A DNA stretch of 64,000 nt from Flavisericum labens (GTDB lineage: Bacteria > Bacteroidota > Bacteroidia > Flavobacteriales > Flavobacteriaceae), in contig NZ_JBJJBQ010000002.1 in assembly GCF_045446075.1 (NCBI RefSeq), positions 186,001 to 250,000 of the forward strand, given 5' to 3'. Within the stretch, counting starts at the first letter, position 1. Each line of letters begins with the position of its first letter. Of the stretch, positions 47,802 to 55,884 are shown piece after piece. Both the position numbers and the translations under genes were made by a program. The notes beneath the pieces are model-generated. The model worked only from the letters and a program-made list of their open reading frames with translations. It did no database searches and was not told the DNA's origin.

Positions 47802-50800
47802 ATGTCATTTAAATTATCTACTAAGCAAATAGATAAAGTGCTAAATATAGCCGTGGGACTCCAAAAACCAAGAAGGAAGTCTCCGCCAAATCCATTCGGA
47901 AAACGTATTGGCCCCATTATAAAATCGCCTAAAGGAAAGATATTTTTAATTCGTTTAATGGATGTGGCATTCAGAAGTAAAAATTATTCTAGAATATCAA
48001 CCTACGTACACCGCCTTTTTAAAAGTACCGATGCGCATAAAAAATTATTTAATACCCAAGAAAAAGCGCTAGTAAGATTGTTCAATATAATAGGTTATAA
48101 ATTACCCTCTGTTAGTGTGCCATTAATGCTAAAAGAAATACAAGATGTTACCAGCCCAGTAGTTTATTTTGTTGGCGATAAGAAATATAAAGAACACTAC
48201 CAAAAGCGTAAAAAACAAAATATTCAATTAAATGTAAACCTTATTGGTGAGGCATTAATTGGTGAAAAAGAGGCGGAAAAAAGAATAGAGGAGTATTGCA
48301 GGTTGTTAAATCAAAAGGAGGTGGACTACATCTCTATTAAAGCATCAACCATTTATTCTCAAATCGAATCGATTGCTCACGATAAAGTGGTGGATATTTT
48401 GGTAGAAAAACTTTCTATAATTTACCGTGAGGTGCTTCGTATAGAAAAGGAAACGGGTATCCAGAAGTTCGTAAATATGGATATGGAAGAATACCGCGAC
48501 CTGTCCATTACATTGGCAACGTTTAAAAAAGCATTAGAACAGGAAGAATTTAAATCCTTACGAGCCGGAATTGTTATCCAAGCCTATTTGCCCGATGCGT
48601 TTAATGAAGTTTTCGAGCTTCAGGAATGGGCTATAAAACGAGTTAAAAATGGAGGTGCGCCAGTTAAAGTTCGCATAGTAAAAGGAGCTAATCTGGAAAT
48701 GGAGATGACAGAAGCTTCGATGAAAGATTGGCCATTAGCTACTTACAATACTAAATTAGAAACAGATGCCAATTATAAGAGGGTGCTTCTTCAGCTTTTA
48801 GATTCTGAGAAGGTTAAAAGCCTTAACGTAGGGGTGGCCTCCCATAATATTTTTGATTTAGCATTCGCCCTAAAACTTGTTGAAGCTCAAGATATTTCAA
48901 ATTATGTTGATTTTGAAATGTTGGAAGGTGTAGCACAAGGTACCGTAATGGAAATTGTTAGAAAAGGTATGAATGTGCTGCTTTATACACCTATTGTAAA
49001 GGAAAGTGACTATAATAATGCCATTGCTTATTTGGTGCGCCGATTAGATGAAGGAACGCAAAAAGGAAACTTCTTACGTGAAGGGTTTAATCTAGATGTG
49101 GATTCCGATAAGTGGGAAGAGTTACAGCAACATTTTCTCGATTCTTTGGGTAAAATGGATGTTGTGAAAATTACACCAAATCGTAACCAGAATCGTTCTG
49201 CTCAAAAAGTTAAGATTCAAAAGAAATTTAAAAATGTTCCAGATACAGATTGGACTCGTGAAGATAACCGAATTTGGATAGCAGAAGTCAAGAAGCGTTG
49301 GGAGAACCCAACGGATGTTGTTGGCGATGTGATACCAGTAGTGAGCAATAAACCTGAGGGGAAAAGAGATGTTGTAAAGCAAGAAAACTGGAAAGGCGAA
49401 TTACCATGGCAGTATGAACTAGCCACAGAAAGTGACTATAAAGAATTTGTTGAAGGCAATTCGGAATGGCACGAACTTCCTACACCGAAAAAAGTCAAAC
49501 TATTAAGGAAAGCTGCAGTTATTATGGAAGAGCGTCGTGGCGACCTTATTGCGGTAGCTATTGAAGAGTTAGGTAAAACGGCTGCAGAAGTTGATGTAGA
49601 GGTATCTGAAGCCATTGATTTTGCCAATTTTTATACCCAAAACTTGTTAGATATTGAAGCTGAAGACGTAGATTATGAATGCTCGGGTGTGAACCTGGTT
49701 TTATCGCCTTGGAATTTTCCAATAGCCATTCCAATAGGTGGGGTTTTGGCTTCTTTATGTGCAGGTAAAAGGGTGATTTTAAAACCTTCACAAAATGCGG
49801 CAGCATGTGCTTACCTTATTAGTAAATGTTTGTGGGATGCCGGAGTGCCTAAAAGTGCTTTTGCTTTTTTGCCTACTGAAGAATCAAATCTCGATGCCTT
49901 TTTAGCCGAAGGCAATGTCTTTGATGCAGTTATTTTAACTGGAGGTACAGCAACGGCTCAATTTTTATTGAATCGTAATCCGCAATTAAATCTCTATGCA
50001 GAAACAGGAGGTAAAAATTCAACGATTGTTACGGCATTATCAGACCGTGATCAAGCCATCAAAAATGTGGTACAATCGGCTTTTGGTAATACAGGGCAAA
50101 AATGTTCAGCAACTTCGTTACTTATATTAGAAGAGGAAGTGTTTAATGATAATCATTTTAAGGAGTTATTGAAAGATGCTGCAGAAAGTAGAATCTATGG
50201 TGATCCATGGGATTTTCATACAGTGGTTGGCCCGTTGGCTGTCCCGGTTAACGAACGAATCAAACACGTTATTGAAAATACTGATGATAAAGATTGGCTT
50301 CTAAAACCAGAGTTAGAAGGGGAATACCTCTTAAAACCAGGAATAAAGTGGGGTATTACAACCGAAGATTATGGTTATAAAAATGAGCTTTTTGGGCCTA
50401 TACTTTTTGTGATGAAAGCCAATGGACTGCAAGATGCAATAGATAAAGTGAATGGCGTGGAATATGGATTAACAAGTGGTATTGAATCGTTGGCTAGAGA
50501 GGAGGTACGTTATTGGAAAAACAAAGTGATAGCCGGTAATTTGTATGCTAATAGAGGTACAACAGGGGCTATTGTAATGCGTCAGCCATTTGGAGGCATG
50601 AAAGCCTCATGCTATGGTTTTGGCATGAAGGCCGGAGGTGTTAACTATGTGCGTCAGTTCATGAATTTGTTATCATCAAAACCGGTGAATATGGATGAGT
50701 TAGAAAATAATTATTTGCTCCATTTTTTATCGCATTTTAATAAAGAAATTGATTATGCACATATTAGAGGCCAGCACAACACATGCCGATACCTGAAGTC

Positions 50801-51176
50801 GGATAAAGTATTTTTGTTAGTTGGACAAGACACTACCCAGGAACACTTTGATATGGTGCTCACGGCTTGCAAGGTGCTTAAACTGGATGTTGAGGTGTAT
50901 TCTATCTCAGGGGTTAGTTTGGAATTTGAAGATGTCCATAAGATTAGTTCATGGGACGAATTGGTGCCAGATATTAATTTTGAAACCACTGTAAGATGTT
51001 TAACAAACGAAATTGACGATACGTTCAGAGTATCACTTCATAAAAAGCACATTAATATTTTTGATAGAACACCAATGCCAAATGGTAGGTTTGAACTTCT
51101 TAATTATTTAAATGAACAAAGTATTTCAATAAACTACCACCGTTATGGTAACCAGATGGGAGAAAGTTCTAAATAA
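47802..51176 (+). CDS. putA: Bifunctional proline dehydrogenase / L-glutamate gamma-semialdehyde dehydrogenase
   Basis: A 1124-residue fusion that oxidises proline to glutamate in two steps with substrate channelling. The N-terminal part (to about 450) is the FAD-dependent TIM barrel (QAYLPDAFNEVFELQEWA, then VRIVKGANLEMEMTEA). The aldehyde dehydrogenase half has LSPWNFPIAIPIGG, the Glu region LYAETGGKNSTIV and the catalytic Cys in FGNTGQKCSATSLL. No N-terminal DNA-binding domain like that of E. coli PutA is present, so it should not act as its own repressor. Single gene. Confidence 0.95.
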   Translation: MSFKLSTKQIDKVLNIAVGLQKPRRKSPPNPFGKRIGPIIKSPKGKIFLIRLMDVAFRSKNYSRISTYVHRLFKSTDAHKKLFNTQEKALVRLFNIIGYKLPSVSVPLMLKEIQDVTSPVVYFVGDKKYKEHYQKRKKQNIQLNVNLIGEALIGEKEAEKRIEEYCRLLNQKEVDYISIKASTIYSQIESIAHDKVVDILVEKLSIIYREVLRIEKETGIQKFVNMDMEEYRDLSITLATFKKALEQEEFKSLRAGIVIQAYLPDAFNEVFELQEWAIKRVKNGGAPVKVRIVKGANLEMEMTEASMKDWPLATYNTKLETDANYKRVLLQLLDSEKVKSLNVGVASHNIFDLAFALKLVEAQDISNYVDFEMLEGVAQGTVMEIVRKGMNVLLYTPIVKESDYNNAIAYLVRRLDEGTQKGNFLREGFNLDVDSDKWEELQQHFLDSLGKMDVVKITPNRNQNRSAQKVKIQKKFKNVPDTDWTREDNRIWIAEVKKRWENPTDVVGDVIPVVSNKPEGKRDVVKQENWKGELPWQYELATESDYKEFVEGNSEWHELPTPKKVKLLRKAAVIMEERRGDLIAVAIEELGKTAAEVDVEVSEAIDFANFYTQNLLDIEAEDVDYECSGVNLVLSPWNFPIAIPIGGVLASLCAGKRVILKPSQNAAACAYLISKCLWDAGVPKSAFAFLPTEESNLDAFLAEGNVFDAVILTGGTATAQFLLNRNPQLNLYAETGGKNSTIVTALSDRDQAIKNVVQSAFGNTGQKCSATSLLILEEEVFNDNHFKELLKDAAESRIYGDPWDFHTVVGPLAVPVNERIKHVIENTDDKDWLLKPELEGEYLLKPGIKWGITTEDYGYKNELFGPILFVMKANGLQDAIDKVNGVEYGLTSGIESLAREEVRYWKNKVIAGNLYANRGTTGAIVMRQPFGGMKASCYGFGMKAGGVNYVRQFMNLLSSKPVNMDELENNYLLHFLSHFNKEIDYAHIRGQHNTCRYLKSDKVFLLVGQDTTQEHFDMVLTACKVLKLDVEVYSISGVSLEFEDVHKISSWDELVPDINFETTVRCLTNEIDDTFRVSLHKKHINIFDRTPMPNGRFELLNYLNEQSISINYHRYGNQMGESSK

Positions 51177-51306
51177 AAGAGTACCGATATCTCAGTTGGG
51201 TACTATAGGTATAAAATCCTCAGCGTTTCCTTTTCAACCAAAAATGGGAAAGGGAAACAGAACATGAGAAATATTCTATTTTTGAATTGCTAGTTGCTAG
51301 ATATAA

Positions 51307-51459
51307 CTAATCTAGAGCATTTTTTGTTACATGCCACCGCCATCCAATTATGGCCATCTGTAGTTTACTCGCTTCAGACAAATCTAATTGTCGCTTAGAA
51401 TAGCTTGGTAAAATCGCTTTGTTGGCTTTGGCTAAAATTTTAAAAAATGCTTTTTTCAT
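51307..51459 (-). CDS. Small conserved-type basic protein (50 aa)
   Basis: It reads MKKAFFKILAKANKAILPSY, then SKRQLDLSEASKLQMAIIGW, then RWHVTKNALD and a stop. I recognise this pattern from many flavobacterial genomes, where a 50-residue protein of the form MKK-FFK-LAK-NK-ILPSY occurs and has often been mislabelled SsrA-binding protein. It is highly basic at the N-terminus, amphipathic, and has a near-membrane helix (LQMAIIGWRWHV). Function unknown. It is transcribed against putA and is too short for many gene callers. Confidence 0.8.
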   Translation of the reverse strand: MKKAFFKILAKANKAILPSYSKRQLDLSEASKLQMAIIGWRWHVTKNALD

Positions 51460-51888
51460 TTCAAGTTTAAATATAATACGGCATTTAAGTTGTCATTGTA
51501 AATTGTTTGTAGGACTAATTTAAATGATGCTAACTGTTGCAAAAATAGTAAAACTTATTCTAGACTAAGTTTTACAGTGTTTCGGTTAAATCATTGAAAT
51601 GATGAAGAGTAATATTCCAATAAGAATTTTTGCAAGAGTAATCATAATTTTAGGTTTTAAAAGGTTAGTAAAAAAGGGCGCTTTTGCCCGTGTTTTTCAA
51701 TATATATTTTTACCAATATGAGTACCAAGCGTTTTTATTAAAATCGATGAATTTGAATGCTAATTTGTAAGTGTAAAAATGAAATTTATTTCAATAAGAT
51801 TGTGACTTCCTTTATCTAAGTTTTAATATGAAACATATAAATCAATTATATGTTATAAATTGTAATAATTGTAGAGTGATTTTGATTC

Positions 51889-51987
51889 GGTTTTTTAAAA
51901 CCAAGGGCGATTTTATTTCAAAATCGTTAATTTTTGATGGTTTTATCTTTTTCATTAAGAAAAAATCAAAAGTGCAGCTTTTGATTT
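51889..51987. repeat. Three consecutive hairpins upstream of the antiporter gene
   Basis: GGTTTT/AAAACC (51889-51902), CGATTTT/AAAATCG (51908-51926) and AAATCAAAAG/CTTTTGATTT (51963-51987) follow each other within 100 bp. The last has a 10-bp perfect stem with loop TGCAG. Confidence 0.5.
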
Positions 51988-52059
51988 GTTATGTGGTAAA
52001 TTAAAAAAATCATAACCCAAACCATATTAGCTTTCAACTTTCAATTATATTCGCAAAAA

Positions 52060-53013
52060 ATGTTCGGTATGAGTATACTTTTGGTTATTCTTGGATTTAT
52101 CTTGTTGGTTATAGGGGGCGAGTTCTTGGTGCGTTCTTCCGTTGCCTTGTCATTTAAGTTTAATATATCTAAGATGGTCATTGGAATGACCGTGGTCTCT
52201 TTTGCTACCTCAGCTCCCGAGTTGCTGGTTAGTCTTCAAGCGGCATTATTGGGTTCACCTGCAATAGCTATTAACAATGTTGTGGGGTCTAATATCGCCA
52301 ATATAGGTTTGGTTCTAGGTGTTACCGCCATGGTTGGAACTATTTCTGTTGATAGGTCTTTTTACAGGCTCAATTGGCCGGTAATGATGGTGTTTTCAAT
52401 TTTATTGTACTATTTTCTCTGGAATGATAAGGTGCTTTCTGCTATTGAAGGAGCTGTTTTATTTATTGGTTTATTAGTCTTTTTGTTTGTTCTCATTAAA
52501 ATCTCTAAAAAGGATGCCGTTCCAGAAGAAGTTGATGATACCCTGGCCATTGTCTCAAATTTTAAAATTATTCTTTGGTTGTTAATTGGGGCACTTGCGC
52601 TTTATTTTGGTAGTGAGTGGCTCGTTGAAGGGGCTAAAGAAATAGCACGCTCTATTGGTGTAAGTGAGGCCGTAATTGGAGTATCGTTAATTGCAATAGG
52701 CACTAGCGTTCCCGAATTGGCCGCTTCAGTAATTGCTGCGGCAAAGCAAGAAAAAGCTATCTCTTTGGGGAATTTAATAGGCTCTAATATTTTTAATATT
52801 GGTTCTGTTTTAGGACTGACTTCGTTGGTGAAATCTATACCAGTAACCGAACCACAAATACTAACCAACGATTTAATATGGATGCTCGGGTTTGCAGCAG
52901 TACTCATTCCGCTTATGTTATTACCTAAAAGATTTCAGATAAGTAGGCTTAAAGGATTCTTTTTGGTTTTAGGTTATGGTGTGTTTATGGTTGTCATCTT
53001 TACTATGAAGTAG
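52060..53013 (+). CDS. Calcium/sodium antiporter, CaCA family (YrbG-like)
   Basis: A 317-residue membrane exchanger of about ten helices built from two inverted halves. The alpha-1 repeat has VSFATSAPELLVSLQAALLG and later NVVGSNIANIGLVLG; the alpha-2 repeat has AIGTSVPELAASVIAAAKQE and later NLIGSNIFNIGSVLG. The acidic residues in SAPE/SVPE coordinate the cations. The start may be the ATG at 52060 or 52069 (MSILLVILGF). A weak -7-like TATATTCG (52046-52053) is so close that the later ATG is possible. Single gene. Confidence 0.93.
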   Translation: MFGMSILLVILGFILLVIGGEFLVRSSVALSFKFNISKMVIGMTVVSFATSAPELLVSLQAALLGSPAIAINNVVGSNIANIGLVLGVTAMVGTISVDRSFYRLNWPVMMVFSILLYYFLWNDKVLSAIEGAVLFIGLLVFLFVLIKISKKDAVPEEVDDTLAIVSNFKIILWLLIGALALYFGSEWLVEGAKEIARSIGVSEAVIGVSLIAIGTSVPELAASVIAAAKQEKAISLGNLIGSNIFNIGSVLGLTSLVKSIPVTEPQILTNDLIWMLGFAAVLIPLMLLPKRFQISRLKGFFLVLGYGVFMVVIFTMK

Positions 53014-53098
53014 GCTATTGATAATTGATTCTTCTGGTATTATTGCTTAAATTGATAGCCGTAAGAAAGTTGTGCTATAGCATTTCTAAAAATAAAAC

Positions 53099-54100
53099 AT
53101 GTTCAAGAGAGATTCATTGCAAATTATTGCATTCCAAACATACGGGACTATAAATAGACTCTATTTAAGAGGAAGAGCACTCGAAGACGAAAGTATAGAT
53201 TTAGAACAAAAAGGAGCATTTAAGTTGTTGTTTAATGTTTGGAAACGCTTTGAAACAGACGAAATAAAAAACACTAAACTTATTGTAAAGCTCAGTAATA
53301 ATGAACAATTTTTAATCGAAACAGACCGAAGGGGGTATTTTTTGTTTGATAAAAAAATTGAGGATTTATTAGGCTTTGTAAATGAGGAAGGCTGGGTGAA
53401 CCTTGAGTTTTCGTATAAATCTGAAAAACTAAACCGAACTATTCAATCAGATAACCGTTTTCCTGGCGAAATGCTCATTCCTTCGAAAAATGCATCTTTT
53501 GGAGTCATTAGCGATATTGACGACACCATTTTGCACACTGGTTTGGTTTCAATTTTGAAATGGCGAGTTATTATCAATACCTTTTTAACATCAGCGGGCA
53601 GGCGCTTGGCCTTAGAGGGCACGCCAGAGTTTTATAAATTGCTTCACCGTGGAAAAACCGGTAAGGAAGCCAACCCTATATTTTATGTTAGCCATAGCCC
53701 ATGGAATCTTTATCTGTATCTGGAATATTTTTTAAAAAAGAACCAATTTCCGAAAGGTCCAATTATACTGAGAAGTTTTCCGAAGCCATTTTCAAATAAA
53801 GCAAGAGGAGAGAAACCGCAAAAACAAAAGGAAATCCTTAATATTTTAAAAACCTATCCAGATTTACGTTTTATTTTAATTGGAGATAGCGGAGAGCATG
53901 ACCCCTATATTTATTTGGAAATTGCAGAAGATTATCCTCAAAATATTTTAGCTATTTATCTTAGAGAGGTGAATCATAAAACCAAAATGAAACAGGTTAA
54001 AGAACTTTTCAAAAACTTTAAAATAGCTCCTATGCTTTTGGTTGAAAGTACCAACCAAGCTATAGAGCATGCCAAAAAAAATGGCTTTATTCAAACTTAA
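53099..54100 (+). CDS. App1-type phosphatidate phosphatase (DUF2183)
   Basis: A 333-residue protein. The haloacid-dehalogenase-like catalytic motif GVISDIDDTILHTGL (DxDDT) is at about residues 138-150, after an N-terminal strand-rich domain. The further conserved segments FYVSHSPWNLYLYLEYFL and RFILIGDSGEHDPYIY are typical of App1. Yeast App1 dephosphorylates phosphatidic acid; bacterial roles are little known. Its last 4 bp overlap the convergent deoxynucleoside kinase gene. Confidence 0.88.
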   Translation: MFKRDSLQIIAFQTYGTINRLYLRGRALEDESIDLEQKGAFKLLFNVWKRFETDEIKNTKLIVKLSNNEQFLIETDRRGYFLFDKKIEDLLGFVNEEGWVNLEFSYKSEKLNRTIQSDNRFPGEMLIPSKNASFGVISDIDDTILHTGLVSILKWRVIINTFLTSAGRRLALEGTPEFYKLLHRGKTGKEANPIFYVSHSPWNLYLYLEYFLKKNQFPKGPIILRSFPKPFSNKARGEKPQKQKEILNILKTYPDLRFILIGDSGEHDPYIYLEIAEDYPQNILAIYLREVNHKTKMKQVKELFKNFKIAPMLLVESTNQAIEHAKKNGFIQT

Positions 54101-54711
54101 AACAGACCGTTAATTTCGGCATCAATCGTGTTGATGACACTTCCTAAATGTTCTGGATTGTCAACAAAATTTAATTTATCAACATCAATAATAAGTAGTT
54201 TACCTTTATCGTAGCCGTGAATCCAAGCTTCGTACCGTTCATTTAAACGACTTAAATAATCAATGCTAATCGAATTTTCGTAATCGCGTCCACGTTTGTG
54301 TATTTGTGATACTAAATTAGGAATAGAGCTTCGTAAATAAATTAAAACGTCTGGCCCCTGTACCAATGATTGCATTAAATCGAAAAGTGTTTTGTAATTT
54401 TCAAAATCACGATTAGTCATCAGACCCATGGCATGTAAATTAGGTGCAAAAATATGTGCATCTTCATAGATAGTACGATCTTGAATAATATCTTTACCAC
54501 TTTGTCTAATTTGTAAAACTTGTCTAAATCTGCTGTTTAAAAAGTAAACCTGTAAATTAAAACTCCAACGTGCCATTTGGTTATAAAAGTCATCCAAGTA
54601 AGGGTTGTCTACAACATCTTCAAGCTGTGCTTCCCATTTATAATGTTTTGCAAGCAATTTGGTTAGAGTGGTTTTTCCGGCGCCTATATTTCCGGCAACA
54701 GCAATATGCAT
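54097..54711 (-). CDS. Deoxynucleoside kinase family protein
   Basis: A 204-residue P-loop kinase. Walker A is AVAGNIGAGKTTLTKLLAKHY at residues 4-24, the substrate-site DRT motif is in IIQDRTIYEDAHIF, and the LID-like Arg-rich part is HKRGRDYENSISIDYLSRLNERYE. It should phosphorylate deoxynucleosides for salvage; specificity (dA, dG or dC) cannot be read. It starts 4 bp after the secreted unknown's stop, so the two are co-transcribed. Confidence 0.93.
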   Translation of the reverse strand: MHIAVAGNIGAGKTTLTKLLAKHYKWEAQLEDVVDNPYLDDFYNQMARWSFNLQVYFLNSRFRQVLQIRQSGKDIIQDRTIYEDAHIFAPNLHAMGLMTNRDFENYKTLFDLMQSLVQGPDVLIYLRSSIPNLVSQIHKRGRDYENSISIDYLSRLNERYEAWIHGYDKGKLLIIDVDKLNFVDNPEHLGSVINTIDAEINGLF

Positions 54712-54715
54712 AGTT

Positions 54716-55495
54716 TCAATTGATTTTTAATTGCAATTCATGAAGGTTTTTGTTGTCGTAAATATACAAGGTTTCATTGGTTACTGAAAACCCATGTATC
54801 AATAAATTTGGTATTTTTATTTCCTTCGGTATTTTGGTGTTTTCTTTTAAGTAATAAAGAGAGTTGCCTTTTTTTAAGAAACAGTTTTTATTAAATATTT
54901 GAATAGCGGTATAACCTAAATTTTCAATTTTACTTACCAAAGCACCAAAGTAATTGTAAATATATAGGTGGTTTTTTGTAAGTAACCAGCAATAATTGTA
55001 ATTACTTTTAAGGTCTAAGACCATATTTTTCACGGGTGCTGTTTGTGCACGAGTAGTTCGTGTTTTGTAATCAAACAGTTCTAATTTTTGTTGGTCCTGG
55101 TTAAAAATCCAAATGGTATTGTCAAAACCGGTAGAGACGTGCGTTACATTTTTGTAAGGTGTTAGCAGGTTAAAATCTATCTTAAAAATTTCGGCCAGCC
55201 TATTATCGAGAATTACAAGGGTATTAAAATCTTTGTAAAACAGATTTATTTTTAAAGGGTTGAATGTGTTGGCAGAATATAAGCTGCCTAACTGCAAATT
55301 ATTGTAAGATATGCTTTTGGATGTGTCTTTTTTGTAAAACACATCGTTCTTCGTAAAATAAACGGTTCCAAAATTATCAACTGAAACTAAGGTGTCAACT
55401 TCTATTTTGGTTGATTGTATCAAGGTTGCTTCAACGGTTTCTTGAGAAAAAGCTGAAGTGGATATAACAAAAAAAAGAAAAAATAAATATTTCAT
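54716..55495 (-). CDS. Secreted protein of unknown function (259 aa)
   Basis: I do not recognise the family by name. A signal peptide (MKYLFFLFFVISTSAFSQ) is followed by regularly spaced strand pairs such as VDNFGTVYFTKNDVFYKK, NTIWIFNQDQQKLELFDY and NYCWLLTKNHLYIYNYFG. The spacing suggests a beta propeller of about six blades (inference). It sits 4 bp upstream of the deoxynucleoside kinase gene, with no obvious functional link. Confidence 0.75.
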   Translation of the reverse strand: MKYLFFLFFVISTSAFSQETVEATLIQSTKIEVDTLVSVDNFGTVYFTKNDVFYKKDTSKSISYNNLQLGSLYSANTFNPLKINLFYKDFNTLVILDNRLAEIFKIDFNLLTPYKNVTHVSTGFDNTIWIFNQDQQKLELFDYKTRTTRAQTAPVKNMVLDLKSNYNYCWLLTKNHLYIYNYFGALVSKIENLGYTAIQIFNKNCFLKKGNSLYYLKENTKIPKEIKIPNLLIHGFSVTNETLYIYDNKNLHELQLKIN

Positions 55496-55568
55496 TTAGA
55501 ATTGAAAAATACAAAAATCAAACCACATTAAAATGGATGAAATTTTTATAAAAATAGTATCTTTTTTG

Positions 55569-55599
55569 TTTGCAGTATAAATAAACAATAATATATTTG
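55569..55599 (+). promoter_or_regulatory. Full consensus promoter of tRNA-Tyr
   Basis: TTTG (55569-55572), exactly 19 bp, then TATATTTG (55592-55599). This matches the Bacteroidota TTTG-N19-TAnnTTTG consensus without a mismatch. The tRNA begins 12 bp later. Confidence 0.85.
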
Positions 55600-55610
55600 C
55601 CCTCGGTTTT

Positions 55611-55693
55611 GGGGAGATACTCAAGCGGCCAACGAGGACAGACTGTAAATCTGTTGTTTTTTAACTTCGCAGGTTCGAATCCTGCTCTCCCCA
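55611..55693 (+). tRNA. tRNA-Tyr (anticodon GTA)
   Basis: The acceptor arms GGGGAGA and TCTCCCC pair fully, followed by discriminator A. The anticodon stem ACAGA/TCTGT encloses CTGTAAA with anticodon GTA at 55645-55647. A long variable arm is present, as expected for bacterial tRNA-Tyr. The T arm is GCAGG/CCTGC. CCA is not encoded. Confidence 0.96.
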
Positions 55694-55699
55694 CAAAAA

Positions 55700-55727
55700 A
55701 GCAAGCTAATTTTTAGCTTGCTTTTTT
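55700..55727 (+). terminator. Terminator of tRNA-Tyr
   Basis: AGCAAGCTAA (55700-55709), TTT, TTAGCTTGCT (55713-55722): a perfect 10-bp stem followed by a T run. Confidence 0.92.
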
Positions 55728-55856
55728 ATTCATTTAATATTCATAAAATAAATAGTTTGATATGCTTAAAAGTTAGTGGAAAAACAATTTGACAGTTGTT
55801 AACAACTCCTCTTTAAATATCTAAAAAACTATTCCCCATTAACTATTTTAATTTTG

Positions 55857-55864
55857 TAAATTTG
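55857..55864 (+). promoter_or_regulatory. -7 promoter box of pyrG
   Basis: TAAATTTG matches TAnnTTTG, 20 bp before the ATG at 55885. Further upstream AGTTGTTAACAACT (55794-55807) is a perfect 14-bp palindrome of unknown role. Confidence 0.7.
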
Positions 55865-55884
55865 CCTGCGTTTATAAGCGCAAC

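Larger units (their letters stand above)
51177..52059. other. 883-bp region with one small gene and several hairpins
   Basis: Besides the 50-aa gene at 51307-51459 and a possible 19-aa peptide at 51586-51645, it holds an inverted repeat GTTTCCTTTTC/GAAAGGGAAAC (51225-51258). It also holds a small GGGC/GCCC hairpin with A/T flanks (51671-51697) and three hairpins in a row at 51889-51987. No larger gene is visible on either strand. Confidence 0.6.
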
